Of a stretch of 64,000 nucleotides of DNA, positions 26,690 to 38,739 are shown piece by piece (within the stretch, counting starts at the first letter, position 1; each line of letters begins with the position of its first letter). Below the pieces are notes generated by a model. That model searched no databases. It was not told the origin of the DNA and was given only the letters and a program-made list of their open reading frames with translations. Source of the DNA: Myxocyprinus asiaticus. Taxonomy: Eukaryota > Chordata > Actinopteri > Cypriniformes > Catostomidae. Position numbers and translations under genes: made by a program. Location: positions 11,054,001 to 11,118,000 of the forward strand of contig NC_059393.1 of NCBI RefSeq assembly GCF_019703515.2. The letters run 5' to 3'.

Positions 26690-26940
26690 AGTTACATCTC
26701 ACACGATCTGTCATGGACCTGCCACATTAACACCATGGTGAAGAAGACCCATCAGCGTCCTTACCACCTCAAGCGCTTAAAGGACTTTAATCTGCCCTCT
26801 ATGGTGCTAAAAAAACTTTTACACCTGCACCATTGAGAGCATCCTGACAGGAAACTGCACAAAACAAGATAGACTGGCTCTATAAAGAGTGGTGCGATCA
26901 GCTGAGCGCATCACCCACATCAAACTCCCTGACCTGCAGT
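26690..26940 (+). mobile_element. LINE reverse transcriptase C-terminal fragment
   Basis: Plus-strand sequence translates to CHINTMVKKTHQRPYHLKRL followed by a tail like the C-terminus of L2-group reverse transcriptases ([19 protein letters not shown]). It is short and stops soon after. 26940-27460 shows nothing I can identify. Confidence 0.6.
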
Positions 26941-28067
26941 CCATCTACAGCAAACGATTGCTGATTTTTCAGAAAAGCCAAGGATATTGCGACAGGTAGG
27001 TGTCAATTTACGGCTCTCCACATTCACTTGCATGATATCTGCAAATGGTGACTTACTGTCGTAACATGCTAGTTGACCGTTACGCTCTCTCCTATGGTAA
27101 AAACGCAGAAGTTGTATTTCAGTAGAGAAGATCTGTGGTTGCATCAAACAACATTTTATGAACTGAGCGCATGTGCAAAAATATACAGTATTTATAAGAA
27201 TACAGAATAGAATTGTCATCTTTACAGAGTAAAACATACTGAGCATTAATTCATACTGTACAAAAAGCAATCTATTTTCAGAGTAAAACTCGTATTAATA
27301 TGAGTGTCGTGCTAACATACTTTATATAGGAATTTAGTATAGGAACTACTTATTAAAATAAACAGAGTACAATTATTCTTATTATAGCATACAATATATA
27401 CAAATCCATAGAACATATGTAGTATATTGACATACATAAATAATGACGTCTTTGTGCAAATATACACTGGCGGCCAAAAGTTTGGAATGATGTACAGATT
27501 TTGCTGTATCAGAAGGAAAATGGTACTTTTATTCACCAAAGTGGCATTCAACTGATCACAAAGTATAGTCAGGACATTACTGATGTAAAAAAACAGCACC
27601 ATCACTATTTGAAAAAAGTCATTTTTGATCAAATCTAGACAGACCCCATTTCCATCAGCCATCACTCCAACACCATATCCTTGAGTAATCATGCTAAATT
27701 GCTAATTTGGTACTAGAAAATCACTTGCCATTATATCAAACACAGCTGAAAGCTATTTGGTTCGTTAAATGAAGCTTAACATTGTCTTAAGGTTAGAGTG
27801 GGCAAAGAAACGGACATTGGAAAAGAGTGTTACAGATCTTAACCCCATTGAGCTTTTGTGGGATCAGCTAGACTGTAAGGTGTGTGAGAAGTGCCCGACA
27901 ACACAGCCACATCTATGGCAAATGCTACAGGAAGTGTGGGGTGAAATGTCACCTGAGTAACTGGACAAACTGACAGCTAGAATGCCAAGGATCTGCAAAG
28001 CTGTTATTGCTGCACGTGGAGGATTTTTTGATGAGAACTCTTAGTAGTTTAAGAAGTAATATATATA

Positions 28068-29641
28068 CAGGTGCATCTCAATAAATTAGAATGTCGTGGA
28101 AAAGTTCATTTATTTCAGTAATTCAACTCAAATTGTGAAACTGGTGTATTAAATAAATTCAGTGCACACAGACCGAAGTAGTTTAAGTCTTTGGTTCTTT
28201 TAATTGTGATGATTTTGGCTCACATTTAACAAAAACCCACCAATTCACGATCTCAAAATTAGAATACATCATAAGACCAATAAAAAAAAACATTTTTAGT
28301 GAATTGTTGGCCTTCTGGAAAGTACGTTCATTTACTGTATATGTACTCAATACTTGGTAGGGACTCCTTTTGCTTTAATTACTGCCTCAATTCGGCGTGG
28401 CATGGAGGTGATCAGTTTGTGGCACTGCTGAGGTGGTATGGAAGCCCAGGTTTCTTTGACAGTGGCCTTCAGCTCATCTGCATTTTTTTGGTCTCTTGTT
28501 TCTCATTTTCCTCTCGACAATACCCCATAGATTCTCTATGGGGTTCAGGTCTGGTGAGTTTGCTGGCCAGTCAAGCACACCAACACCATGGTCATTTAAC
28601 CAACTTTTGGTGCTTTTGGCAGTGTGGGCAGGTGCCAAATCCTGCTGGAAAATGAAATCAGCATCTTTAAAAAGCTGGTCAGCAGAAGGAAGCATGAAGT
28701 GCTCCAAATTTTTTGGTAAACGGGTGCAGTGACTTTGGTTTTCAAAAAACACAATGGACCAACACCAGCAGATGACATTGCACCCCAAATCATCACAGAC
28801 TGTGGAAACTTAACCCTGGACTTCAAGCAACTTGGGCTATGAGCTTCTCCACCCTTCCTCCAGACTCTAGGACCTTGGTTTCCAAATGAAATACAAAACT
28901 TGCTCTCATGTGAAAAGAGGACTTTGGACCACTGGGCAACAGTCCAGTTCTTCTCCTTAGCCCAGGTAAGACACCTTTGACATTGTCTGTGGTTCAGAAG
29001 TGGCTTAACAAGAGGAATACGACAACTGTAGCCAAATTTCTTGACACGTCTGTGTGTGGTGGCTCTTGATGCCTTGACCCCAGCCTCAGTCCATTCCTTG
29101 TGAAGTTCACCCAAATTCTTGAATCGATTTTGCTTGACAATCATAAGGCTGCGGTTCTCTCGGTTGGTTGTGCATCTTTTTCTTCCACACTTTTTCCTTC
29201 CACTCAACATTCTGTTAACATGCTTGGATACAGCACTCTGTGAACAGCCAGCTTCTTTGGCAATGAATGTTTGTGGCTTACCCTCCTTGTGAAGGGTGTC
29301 AATGATTGTCTTCTGGACAACTGTCAGATCAGCAGTCTTCCCCATGATTGTGTAGCCTAGTGAACCAAACTGAGAGACCATTTTGAAGGCTCAGGAAACC
29401 TTTGCAGGTGTTTTGAGTTGATTAGCTGATTGGCATGTCACCATATTCTAATTTTTTGAGATAGTGAATTGGTGGGTTTTTGTTAAATGTGAGCCAAAAT
29501 CATCACAATTAAAAGAACCAAAGACTTAAACTACTTCAGTCTGTGTGCACTGAATTTATTTAATACACCAGTTTCACAATTTGAGTTGAATTACTGAAAT
29601 AAATGAACTTTTCCACGACATTCTAATTTATTGAGATGCAC

Positions 29642-29644
<3 letters not shown>
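28068..29644 (-). mobile_element. Tc1-like transposon with ~200-bp terminal inverted repeats
   Basis: The ends CAGGTGCATCTCAATAAATT and AATTTATTGAGATGCACCTG are inverted copies, and similarity continues for about 200 bp at each side, making a long-TIR Tc1 element of 1.58 kb. The minus strand encodes a nearly complete transposase: 28596-29381 has the helix-turn-helix (KEAGCSQSAVSKHVNRML) and reaches the MIWGAMSSAG block, and a second frame (28474-28788) continues with QQDLAPAHTAKSTKSWL and DLNPIENLWGIVE. The first catalytic residue is changed: VLFSHESKF in place of the usual SDES. With the frameshift it is inactive. Confidence 0.9.

Positions 29645-29645
<1 letters not shown>

Positions 29646-29709
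<64 letters not shown>
29646..29709. repeat. (TA)n microsatellite
   Basis: A continuous TA run directly abuts the right inverted repeat of the nested Tc1 element. It is an example of the Tc1-microsatellite association discussed in the findings. Confidence 0.95.
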
Positions 29710-29713
<4 letters not shown>

Positions 29714-29872
29714 TTATTTTTTTTTTCAAATTGTAATAGTAATTTTTCATTTTATTATCCTGACTATACATTGTGATCAGTTAAATGCCACTTTGGTGAA
29801 TAAAAGTACCAATTTCTTTCCATAAGATCAAAATCTGTACATTATTCAAAACTTTTGGCCGCCAATGTACTT

Positions 29873-29876
<4 letters not shown>

Positions 29877-29925
<49 letters not shown>
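29877..29925. repeat. (AAT)n microsatellite
   Basis: About sixteen AAT/ATA units follow the right end of Tc1 copy C. There is no other content before the POLR3F promoter region. Confidence 0.95.
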
Positions 29926-29989
29926 CACTGAGTTTATCCCACGCAGGGTTCATTAAGCGTTAGAAAGTTTAACTAATCTGTAAAATAAA

Positions 29990-30188
29990 TATGAATTGAC
30001 CTTTCACACAGGCGAAATCTGGGACTTCTACTTTTATACACCGGAAATCTTTGTCGGTCGTAGGACCCCTGAGTGCATGCTGTGTTGTTGACAGTGCGTT
30101 GCACATTACTTGAAATGGATCGTCAAATGAATCGTTTTCTTCTACACATTCCGAACTCTGTCGTCAAATCGTTCCTTTCGCATGAACA
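29990..30188. promoter_or_regulatory. Probable POLR3F promoter and 5' UTR
   Basis: The last 200 bp before the POLR3F start codon contain several CpGs and an ETS-like site ACCGGAAAT (30040-30048), and no TATA box at a useful position. Because DZANK1 lies on the other strand, the region could serve both genes, but its 5' exons were not found. The call rests on position and composition. Confidence 0.4.
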
Positions 30189-31076
30189 ATGACAGAAGTC
30201 AAGAAAGAGTCAACGGACCCTGTAGATATAGAGAATAGGTAAGTTCCGGACACTTTTACCTCATTAATGTTTCAATTATGGGCACTTTTGGTCATGTGGA
30301 CACTTTTTACACTCTTACTAGTTTATTGAATTTGTCTATTAGCAATGTCCAACAGTGTTTACACATGAATCACAGGAGAATTCTGTTCTTCTGTCTTTTT
30401 TTCTGACACATGTCAAACCAACACATGCCATTTCCACCACGTCTTTTCTGTGCTGAAGGATAAAGGAGCTTTGTCAGCAATTTCCTCAAGGGATCACCGA
30501 CCAGGTCATTCAGAATGTCATCCCTCATGTGGAGGCGCAGCAGCGAGCCACGGCCATCAACAGGCTGCTGTCCGTGGTGAGATGTTCAGCTGCATGAAAC
30601 TGTCCGTGCATGGAGGATCTGTTCTCTACACTCATGTCAAATTCTGTTTTTATGTTCTCAGGGTCAGTAAGACTTGCTGCGAAACAGCAATGGCCTTTTA
30701 TACAGGCTAAAGGATTTGCAATCTGCAAGGTAAGGACAGTTAGTCGCTATGTGTGAAAGTATAATAAGGAAAAAGTACCAGAGGACTGTAGGTGGGAAAG
30801 GGCCTATAGTCACCTAAAGGGTGAAAATTCTGTCATTATGTGCTCACCCTCATGTCATTACAAACCTATATGACTTTGTGAATGGGTGCGGGTTCTGTCA
30901 AACTAAAAAAATGACAAAAAGCGCTTTAAAGTACTTTATGAATAGTCTGTATAACTTTTGCACTTTATTCTGTGTTAATCTCAACACCCTGATGAAAACA
31001 TTTGTTGACAAAGGTTTTTTTATTTTTTTTATTTCGTCGACAATAACGAATAAGAAAATGTTTCTTTAATGCATAC

Positions 31077-31368
31077 TGGTAACACTTTACAATAAGTTTC
31101 CATTGGTTAACATTAGTTTACTGCATTAGTTAACATGAACTAACAATAAGCTATAATTTTACAGCATTTATTAATCTTGGTTCATGTTAATTAATACCTA
31201 TATGCTAATACATTTTGAAAATTAAAATGTTGTATTTGTTAAGTTAATGCATTATGACCTAACCAAGATCAATAAATGCTGTAATATGATATGATTCAAT
31301 TGCTAGTTCATGATTCCTAATGCACTAACTAATGTTAACGAATGGAACCTTATCGTAAAGTGTTACCA
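31077..31368. mobile_element. Short inverted-repeat MITE
   Basis: TGGTAACACTTTACAATAAG opens and CTTATCGTAAAGTGTTACCA closes a 292-bp AT-rich non-coding block in a POLR3F intron. The near-perfect inverted ends support a MITE. No clear target duplication is seen. Confidence 0.75.
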
Positions 31369-31645
31369 GTGTGCTGATGATGAAAACTATGTTACGCGGT
31401 TGTCATAATATGCATAACTTGGTTTGTGAATATGCCACTTCCGTAAAAGTGCTACATGCAATGCAAAATTCTAAAATGGTTAAACACGGAAAATTAATAA
31501 CAGGATCTAAAGCATGAAGAATTCAGAATATAGTAGACTAAGTTCTTAAGAGTAGCTAATACTACAGTATATTCATTATATCCTATTATTTTAGGAGCAC
31601 AGTTGTACAGTATTTTGTTTTCTTTTATATTTATTTGATACATGT

Positions 31646-32239
31646 TTAAAGGAACAGTTCACCCAAAAATTAAAATTCTCTCATCATTTACTCACACTCA
31701 AGCCATCCCAGATGTGTATGACTTTCTTCTGCTGAACACAAATTATGATTTTTAGAAGAATATTTCAGCTCTGTAGGTCCTTACAATGCAAGTGAATGGT
31801 GGTGAGAACTTTGAAGCTCCAAAAATCATATAAATGCAGCATAAAAGTAATCCATATGACTCTAGTGGTTAAATCCAAGTCTTCAGAAGCAATATAATAA
31901 GTGTGGGTGAGAAACAGATCAATATTTAAGTCCCTTTTTACTATAATCTCTACTTTCACATTCTTCTTTTGTTTTTTGTCAATTCACATTCTTTGTGCAT
32001 ATCGCCCCCTACTGGACAGGGAGGGGAATTTATTGTAAAAAAAGAACATGGATTTAAACACTGGAGTCTTGTGGAATACTTCTATGTTTCCTTTTATGTG
32101 CTTTTTGGAGCTTCAAAGTTCTGGTCACCATTCACTTGCATTGTAAGGACCAACAGAGATTAATTATTCTTCTAAAAATCTTTGTGTTCAGCAGATGAAA
32201 GAAAGAGAATTTTTATTTTTGGGTGAACTCTACCTTTAA
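31646..32239. mobile_element. Angel-like inverted-repeat element, complete
   Basis: TTAA-AGGAACAGTTCACCC and GGGTGAACTCTACCT-TTAA bracket a 594-bp non-coding block in the POLR3F intron between exons 3 and 4. The interior words (GTGGGTGAGAAACAGATCAAT, ATTCACTTGCATTGTAAGGA) recur in the other copies. Confidence 0.75.
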
Positions 32240-34365
32240 GAAAATGTTTATAAATTTGTTTCTAAATGTTACAATATTCGATTGACGTTTGGACTTACAT
32301 TTTGAATTAAGGACAATTTCGTCAGAAGACTAAAACTATGTCTAAAACAAAAAATGAACACTGGTCTATGTCTATTCTATGAGCAGACCAAATTAAATTA
32401 TTGACCAAAAATAACCTGGTAGTCCACCTGAAATTAAGAAAGTAAGTAAAATAGGCTTGGAACTACATGAGGTGAGAAAATAATGACAGAAGTGTAATTT
32501 ATGGGTCACCTGTTTTTTAACACATTGATATTGCACCTTTTGTGTTCTAATGAATGTTTTGTCTGTTAACAGTAAAGTAAAGGGCTCTGATAACCAAGAA
32601 AAACTAGTGTACCAGATCAGAGGATGCTGGAAATAAAGGTGAAGTGAAAAGTCATTCTTGATTGCTGTATTGTCCATTTAAAGAAGCCTTGTCATTGACT
32701 GTCTGTTTTGCTTACTTCAGGAATCTGGAGCAGAGACATAAGATATAAGAGTAACCTTCCGCTCACAGAAATCAATAAAATCCTCAAGAACCTTGAGAGT
32801 AAGAAACTCATCAAAGCAGTCAAGTCCGTTGCGGTGAGTTGATCTCCATAAAAGAGATAAAACAAAAAGAGACATAAACATCTCAAAACAAAAGCTGCTG
32901 TTTTCCTTTGGCTCAAACTCTTTCATCCAGGCCTCCAAGAAGAAGGTTTACATGCTGTACAACCTGCAACCTGATCGCTCTGTGACAGGAGGAGCGTGGT
33001 ATAGTGATCAGGATTTTGAGTCTGAGTTTGTGGAAGTTCTAAACCAGCAGTGCTTTAAGTTCCTACAGGGTAAGGTGAGATGTTTCATGATGTTTCTTCT
33101 TATTTCTCTCAAAGTCTTTGATCTTGAAAAGTGTAGATATTACTTTGATGTTAATGTGTGTGTTTTTAGGCAGAAGCAGCAAGAGACGGTAAGCAGAGTC
33201 CTGTGGTGCAGAGAAACAGCTCATTTGCCAACTCTCATGAAATCTGGAAGTACATCTGTGAGCTCGGCATCAGCAAAGTGAGTGTAAAACCTTTATCTCA
33301 GTACCTCTGTAGAATAATGTTCTTAGTTAAATTCAGTCTGTTCAATAGGTTTAATATTACTGTTACGGTTAATAGTGAACCTGTGTGCAGGTGGATCTGT
33401 CCATGGAGGACATCGAGACCATTTTAAACACACTGATCTTTGATGGGAAGTTGGAGATGACCATAATCGCTGCTAAAGAAGGGATTGTGGGGAGTGTAGA
33501 CGGACAGATGAAGCTCTACAGGGGAGTGAACCCCATTATCCAGCTCACGGGCCTGGTCAAAACACCATGTGGTCTCTGCCCGGTATATGAATTCAATACG
33601 GAGTTGTAACACAACTCATTATATACTGTATATAACTTACGTTATGTTATTGTTACAATGGTATAATGTGTTTACCATGTCTCTGTTTGCCCCAGGTGTT
33701 TGATGACTGTCACGAAGGGGGTGAGATCTCTCCATCCAACTGTTTACATGGCGGAGTGGCTGGACTTCTGACCAGCCGAGCAGATGTCTTGTTTTGAAAG
33801 TGTTTTTTTTTTTCATGCATCAATTAGATGCCACTGAAGATATCTTTTTATTTATATTGAACAATGATAGCTTTAACGATGAAGCTTGACTACATCAACT
33901 GAACAAGAGGCAACATTAATAAGGGCTTGTTTGATGACACCTTTTTTTTTTTTTTTTTTTACGCCTTTATTTTAGTTTTTCATGTACAAGGAATACATGT
34001 ACAATAGCAGTGCAAACAAACCACACCTATGGGAACTTTCATTAAAAGTTGTTGTAACAGTTACATATATTCCTTTAAACTGTTCAATACTATCTGGAAG
34101 GCTTTCTTACACAGCTGAACAGAATTTGTATAATAAATACACTCTTCACGAAAAATTACATAAACAAAAATTGACAATATTTATACACAGTTACCTGCTT
34201 AAATAAAGATGAAATTAGAAAGAAAAAAATAGAAACAAGGAAATAAAAGAAACACACATTCCATACTCTGTGCTCCTGCAGATCCAGTACCACAATATAT
34301 GAGTCCCTAAACTAGATCTCCCTCAAAGTGTGATCTAATATGTTTCCAAATTTTATTAAAAATGC

Positions 34366-35034
34366 TTAAAGGGGTAGTTCACTCAAAAATGAAAATTCTC
34401 TCATTTACTCAACCTCTTGCCATCCCAGATGTTTATGACTTTTTTCTGCTGAACACAAATGAAGATTTTTAGAAGAATATTTCAGCTCTGTAGGTCTTCA
34501 CAATGCAAGTGAATGGGTGTCAAAATTGTGACATTCTGAAAATCACATAAAGGCACCATAAAAGTAATCCATATTTTCTGAAGTGATATTATAGTTGTGG
34601 GTGAGAAACAGATCGATATTTAAGTCAATTTACGCTAGAAATTATTTCCCCTGCCCTGTAAGGGGCGATAAACACAAGAAGAAGAATGTGAAAGTTGAAG
34701 TGCAGCATGACTTGAGCAGAGAGGAGAATTTATAATAAAAAAGGACTTAAATATTGATCTGTTTCTCACCCACACCTATCAAATTGCTTCTTGAGATATT
34801 GATTTAAACATTGGTGTCATATGGATTACTTTTATGCTGACTTAATGTGATTTTTGGAGCTTCACAATTTTGGCACCCATTCACTAGCATTTAATGGACC
34901 AAAAGACCTGAGAAATTCTTCTAAAAATCTTCATTTGTGTTCTGCTGAAGAAAGAAAGGCATACACATTTGGGATGGCATGAGGGTAAGTAAATGATGAG
35001 AGAATTTTCATTTTGGGGTGAAATATTCCTTTAA
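34366..35034. mobile_element. Angel-like inverted-repeat element, complete
   Basis: TTAA-AGGGGTAGTTCACTC and GGGGTGAAATATTCCT-TTAA bracket this copy about 550 bp downstream of POLR3F. It is non-coding. 35035-35750 is AT-rich with no gene seen. Confidence 0.75.
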
Positions 35035-35755
35035 TTTGCCCCTTACTACATATCTTATTTCTTCCAGATACAAGTTCCCAACAACCCAGCTCTCTTGCCC
35101 ACATCTCAAAAGTAGGAACAGATTCTGATTACCACAATTGTGATATGTGATTTTTTGCTAATATGCAAAATAAAATGGCCTGTGCTTTGAAATTATTACA
35201 GATTTGTTCGATCACTCCTAGAATTCCCAGGCAAGGATCAGGCTCCAAATTAGTATGAGAGGAATCTGAATATTTGTTCCCATAATGATTGGATCTTTTA
35301 ACATGACCAAAAAGAAATGAAACAAAGTGCTTTCTGATGATTTACACTTGTTACAAAGTGATGAGACCATGGGATAAATTTTGTTTTATATTGTTTTTGA
35401 TTAAAGATAAAGAGGGCAAACCATAAAAAATTTAATAAAATAAAAAAAATAGCATGCACGGATAAATCGTTTATAATAAAAACAGAAACATCCAATAAGA
35501 AAATACGAATTGTCAATTTTGAAATCATGGTGACTTTAACAAAACCTAAAACGACTGTTAAAAATGATTTAAACAACTTTACAGCTCAAATAATACATGA
35601 GATTTAACTGAAGAATTAATGTAAGTGCTTTTATAAAATTCTAAGCTTCACATTTCTGCTTTTAAACCCTTTTAAACCTTAAACCTTTTAGCCACATTCA
35701 CTTACATTGTAAGCAGGGGTTAAATTGGGATTTCGGAGGTGGGGGAACCCTAAAA

Positions 35756-36060
35756 TGAGGTGATTTGATAAGCCAGCTGTTGCAGCACCGCATTCAAACA
35801 TGCGTTTGGCGCGATATACACACTCGAGTAGAAAGGCTTACAGTTAATAAAGAGCGCTTCCAAATTAGGACAGCACATTCTCTTTAACGTTGTTACATCT
35901 GTACACCAACTTTAATTGATATAAAAGCACGTTCCACAGCCTCTCGTTTTCCCCATTAACTAGAATGGCTTCACTCAGCCAGGTTTCTGTGAAGCACAAG
36001 GCAGCAGAGGTTGAAAGTCCTTGTTTGTGCAGGTGAGGAGATGAAGTTCGTCCGTTTTGT
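35756..36060 (-). mobile_element. LINE endonuclease-region fragment
   Basis: The DNA resembles 1995-2290 (AGCCAGCTGTTGCAGC, GAAAGGCTTACAGTTAATAA, CCTCTCGTTT-CCCCATTAAC) and carries a copy of CTTCACTCAGCCAGGTTTCT. It is a dead minus-strand LINE piece. Confidence 0.65.
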
Positions 36061-36367
36061 TAGGAAGAGAGCGGAGATTCGCTAAGTGAATACTCGGCAG
36101 CGTTGTTCAGAATCCGTCCCTCACCTGCGTCTCTTGAACAGCAGGGCTGCGGCTCCAACTAAAATGTATAGCAAAATATCTGAATATTTGAAAAGATTGT
36201 CTGGTACATGCTGTCGAATGTTCAGCAGTTCGTCTCTGTTAAAACTGACTGGAAAAAGATTACTAAACACAGGAAAAACAAACAAAAACAACAAAAGAAC
36301 TGAGGAGCTCCACACCGAGGCAGCCATCATACTGAGAATTTCCAAGTATTTTTGCATATGCATAGTA

Positions 36368-37599
36368 CACTGGTGGCCAGAAGTTTGGAGTAATGTACAG
36401 ATTTTGCTCTTATGGAAAGAAATTGGTACTTTTATTCACCAAAGTGGCATTCAACTGATTACAATGTATAGTCAGGATATTAATAACGTGAAAAATTACT
36501 ATTACAATTTGATAAAAATGTTCAGAACTTCTTAAACTACTTCAAAGAGTTCTCGTCAAAAAAATCCTCCACATGCAGCAATGACAGCTTTGCAGATCCT
36601 TGGCATTCCAGCAGTCAGTTTGTCCAGATACTCAGGTGACATTTCACCCCACACTTCCTGTAGCACTTGCCATAGATGTGGCTGTCTTGTCGGGCACTTC
36701 TCACACACCTTACAGTTTAGCTGATCCCACAAAAGCTAAATGGGGTTAAGATCCATAACACTCTTTTCCAATTATCTGTTGTCCAATGTCTGTGTTTCTT
36801 TGCCCATTCTGACCTTTTCTTTTTGTTTTTCTGTTCAAAAGTGGCCTTTTCTTTGTAATTCTTCCCATAAGGCCTGCACCCCTGAGTCTTCTCTTTACTG
36901 TTGTACATGAAACTGGTGTTGAGCGGGTAGAATTCAATGAAGCTGTCAGCTGAGGACATGTGAGGCATCTATTTCACAAACTAGAGACTCTGATGTACTT
37001 ATCCTCTTGTTTAGTTGTACATCTGATCTTCCACATCTCTTTCTGTCCTTGTTAGAGCCAGTTGTCCTTTGTCTTTGAAGACTGTAGTGTACACCTTTGT
37101 ATGAAATCTTCAGTTTTTTGGCAATTTCAAACATTGTATAGCCTTCATTCCTCAAAATAATGATTGACTGATGAGTTTCTAGAGAAAGAAACTTGTTTCT
37201 TTTTTGCCATTTTAGACCTAATATTGACCTTAAGACATGCCAGTCTATTGCATACTGTGGCAACTCAAAAACAAACACAGAGACAATGTTAAGCTTCATT
37301 TAACAAACCAAATAGCTTTCAGCTGTGTTTGATATAATGGCAAGTGATTTTCTAGTACCAAATTAACAATTTATCATGATTACTCAAGGATAAGGTGTTG
37401 GAGTGATGGTTGCTGGAAATGGGGTCTGTCTAGATTTTACCAAAAATGACTTTTTTCAAATAGTGATTGTGCAGATTTTTACATCAGTAATGTCCTGACT
37501 ATACTTTGTGATCAGTTGAATGCCACTTTGATGAATTAAAGTACCAATTACCTTCTGAAACAGCAAAATCTGTACATTATTCCAAACTTTTGGCAGCCA

Positions 37600-37602
<3 letters not shown>
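36368..37602 (-). mobile_element. Tc1-family element (copy B), uninterrupted
   Basis: A 1235-bp element with ends CACTGGTGGCCAGAAGTTTG and AAACTTTTGGCAGCCAGTG and a TA at the left flank. The minus strand encodes transposase remains: the N-terminal helix-turn-helix segment in frame 36946-37299 (LETHQSIIILRNEGYTMFEI) and a short middle piece in frame 36717-36968. Stop codons break it. It is the colinear reference that shows where copies A and C were split. Confidence 0.85.

Positions 37603-37690
<88 letters not shown>
37602..37690. repeat. (TG)n(TA)n microsatellite between two Tc1-family elements
   Basis: GTGTGT then TATATA repeats run from the right tip of the element ending at 37602 almost to the left tip of the one starting at 37698. 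Confidence 0.95.
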
Positions 37691-37697
<7 letters not shown>

Positions 37698-38244
37698 CAG
37701 TACTGTGCAAAAGTTTTAGGCACTTGTGAAAAATGTTGCATAGTGAGGATGTCTTCAAAAAAAATAAATAAAATAAAATAAAAATGACATTATTTTCATT
37801 TATAAATTAACATCATACAAAGTCCAGTAAACATAAAAAAGCTAAATCAATATTCGGTGTGACCACCTTTGCCTTTAAAACAGCACCAATTCTCCTAGGT
37901 ACACCTGGACACAGTGTTTCTTGGTTGTTGGCAGATAGGATGTTCCAAGCTTCTTGGAGAATTCACCACAGTTCTTCTATTTAGGCTGTCTCAATTGCTT
38001 CTGTCTCTTTATGTAATCTCAGACTGACTCGATGTTCAGTGGGGGGCTCTGTGGGGGCCATGACATCTGTTGCAGGGCTCCCTGTTCTTCTATTCTAATC
38101 TTTTCTATTTGCAAAAGTAATGTTTGTGAGTCTAACATTTATATTCCCTATTGACACACTAAAGCTGAAGATATAAATAACCATCTTAAGTACAAATGCT
38201 TGTGTGAAACATCTTATATGACATAAGACTTTTGCACAGTACTG
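37698..38244. mobile_element. Tc1/mariner-family non-autonomous element (547 bp)
   Basis: TA-CAGTACTGTGCAAAAGTTTT and AGACTTTTGCACAGTACTG-TA are inverted ends with TA target sites. The interior holds a few degenerate transposase-derived words (for example TGGGGGCCATGACATCTG) but no usable frame. 38250-38740 is non-coding. Confidence 0.85.
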
Positions 38245-38739
38245 TATATAGATATATATATAATCAGAGCCCTTTTTCTTTTTCCTTTTTTCTTTTTTAC
38301 TTTTCAAAACTTGTAAAAAACAAAAAAACAAAACAAAGGGCAAAAGTATTACCTATCCATCCATGCCTTTCCCTCAACTTTGCAATATTTATTTATTTTA
38401 CGACTGTCCACTGTGTCTGGGGAAAAACAATAAGTACAGTTCTTTAAGTTCAAGTTGGTGATGATAACATATCTGGATTTCAAAAGTCATGGAAATTTCT
38501 ATTGCGAATACATATTTTTGTATTGTTTTTTTCACCGCAGAGAATCAAACGTATAGGCTTACTGAGGTTTGCAAATTCTAATGGCTTGTCTACAAGGATC
38601 ATCAGGTGTGAAAACATTTTTTGAAAACTAAGCCTGTTGCCATGCAGCTTTTCATCTTTGATCCAATTCTGTTTTCCTCTTCTGTCTCCTGTTCACATGT
38701 ACATCTTGTGCCAAAGCATTCATAGATGATCACAGTCTC

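Larger units (their letters stand above)
27465..29867 (+). mobile_element. Tc1-family element (copy C), interrupted by another Tc1
   Basis: The left end TA-CACTGGCGGCCAAAAGTTTG at 27465 and right end GGCCGCCAATG-TA at 29867 belong to the family of the 36368-37602 copy. Between them the transposase middle is deleted; the C-terminal part (DLNPIELLWDQLDCKV) remains at 27835-27960. Sequence resumes at about 29728 with CAAATTGTAATAGTAATTTT, which is next to the break in the reference copy. The gap holds a second Tc1-like element and an expanded (TA)n tract. Confidence 0.8.
30189..33809 (+). pseudogene. POLR3F: POLR3F (RNA polymerase III subunit RPC6), disrupted copy
   Basis: RPC6 is the winged-helix subunit of RNA polymerase III that works in initiation with RPC3 and RPC7. 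Nine exons with good splice sites: 30189-30238, 30459-30576, 30662-30729, 32573-32638, 32721-32833, 32931-33074, 33170-33277, 33391-33582 and a last one from 33695. The protein is very conserved (start MTEVKKESTDPVDIENR, then ITDQVIQNV, SNLPLTEINKILKNLESKKL, PDRSVTGGAWYSDQDFESEF, SMEDIETILNTLIFDGK). The Fe-S cysteines CGLCPVFDDC and SPSNC are present. Three lesions: TAA at 30668-30670 where relatives have Leu (GQ-stop-DLLR), loss of 2 nt near 32616-32620 in exon 4, and loss of 2 nt after SPSNC in the last exon, which removes the normal end and reads on to a stop near 33796. Identity is certain; the copy looks non-functional unless the assembly is wrong. Confidence 0.92.

Noticed and set aside
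26920..27270. 116-residue minus-strand frame between LINE and Tc1 remains
   Set aside because: Composition is unlike a protein core and I found no motif; DZANK1 N-terminal exons were sought here and not seen.
29631..29825. Open frame of repeated Ile-Tyr
   Set aside because: Translation of the (TA)n microsatellite; the same holds for frames at 37.5-37.8, 39.6-39.85, 49.9-50.2 and 51.6-51.9 kb.
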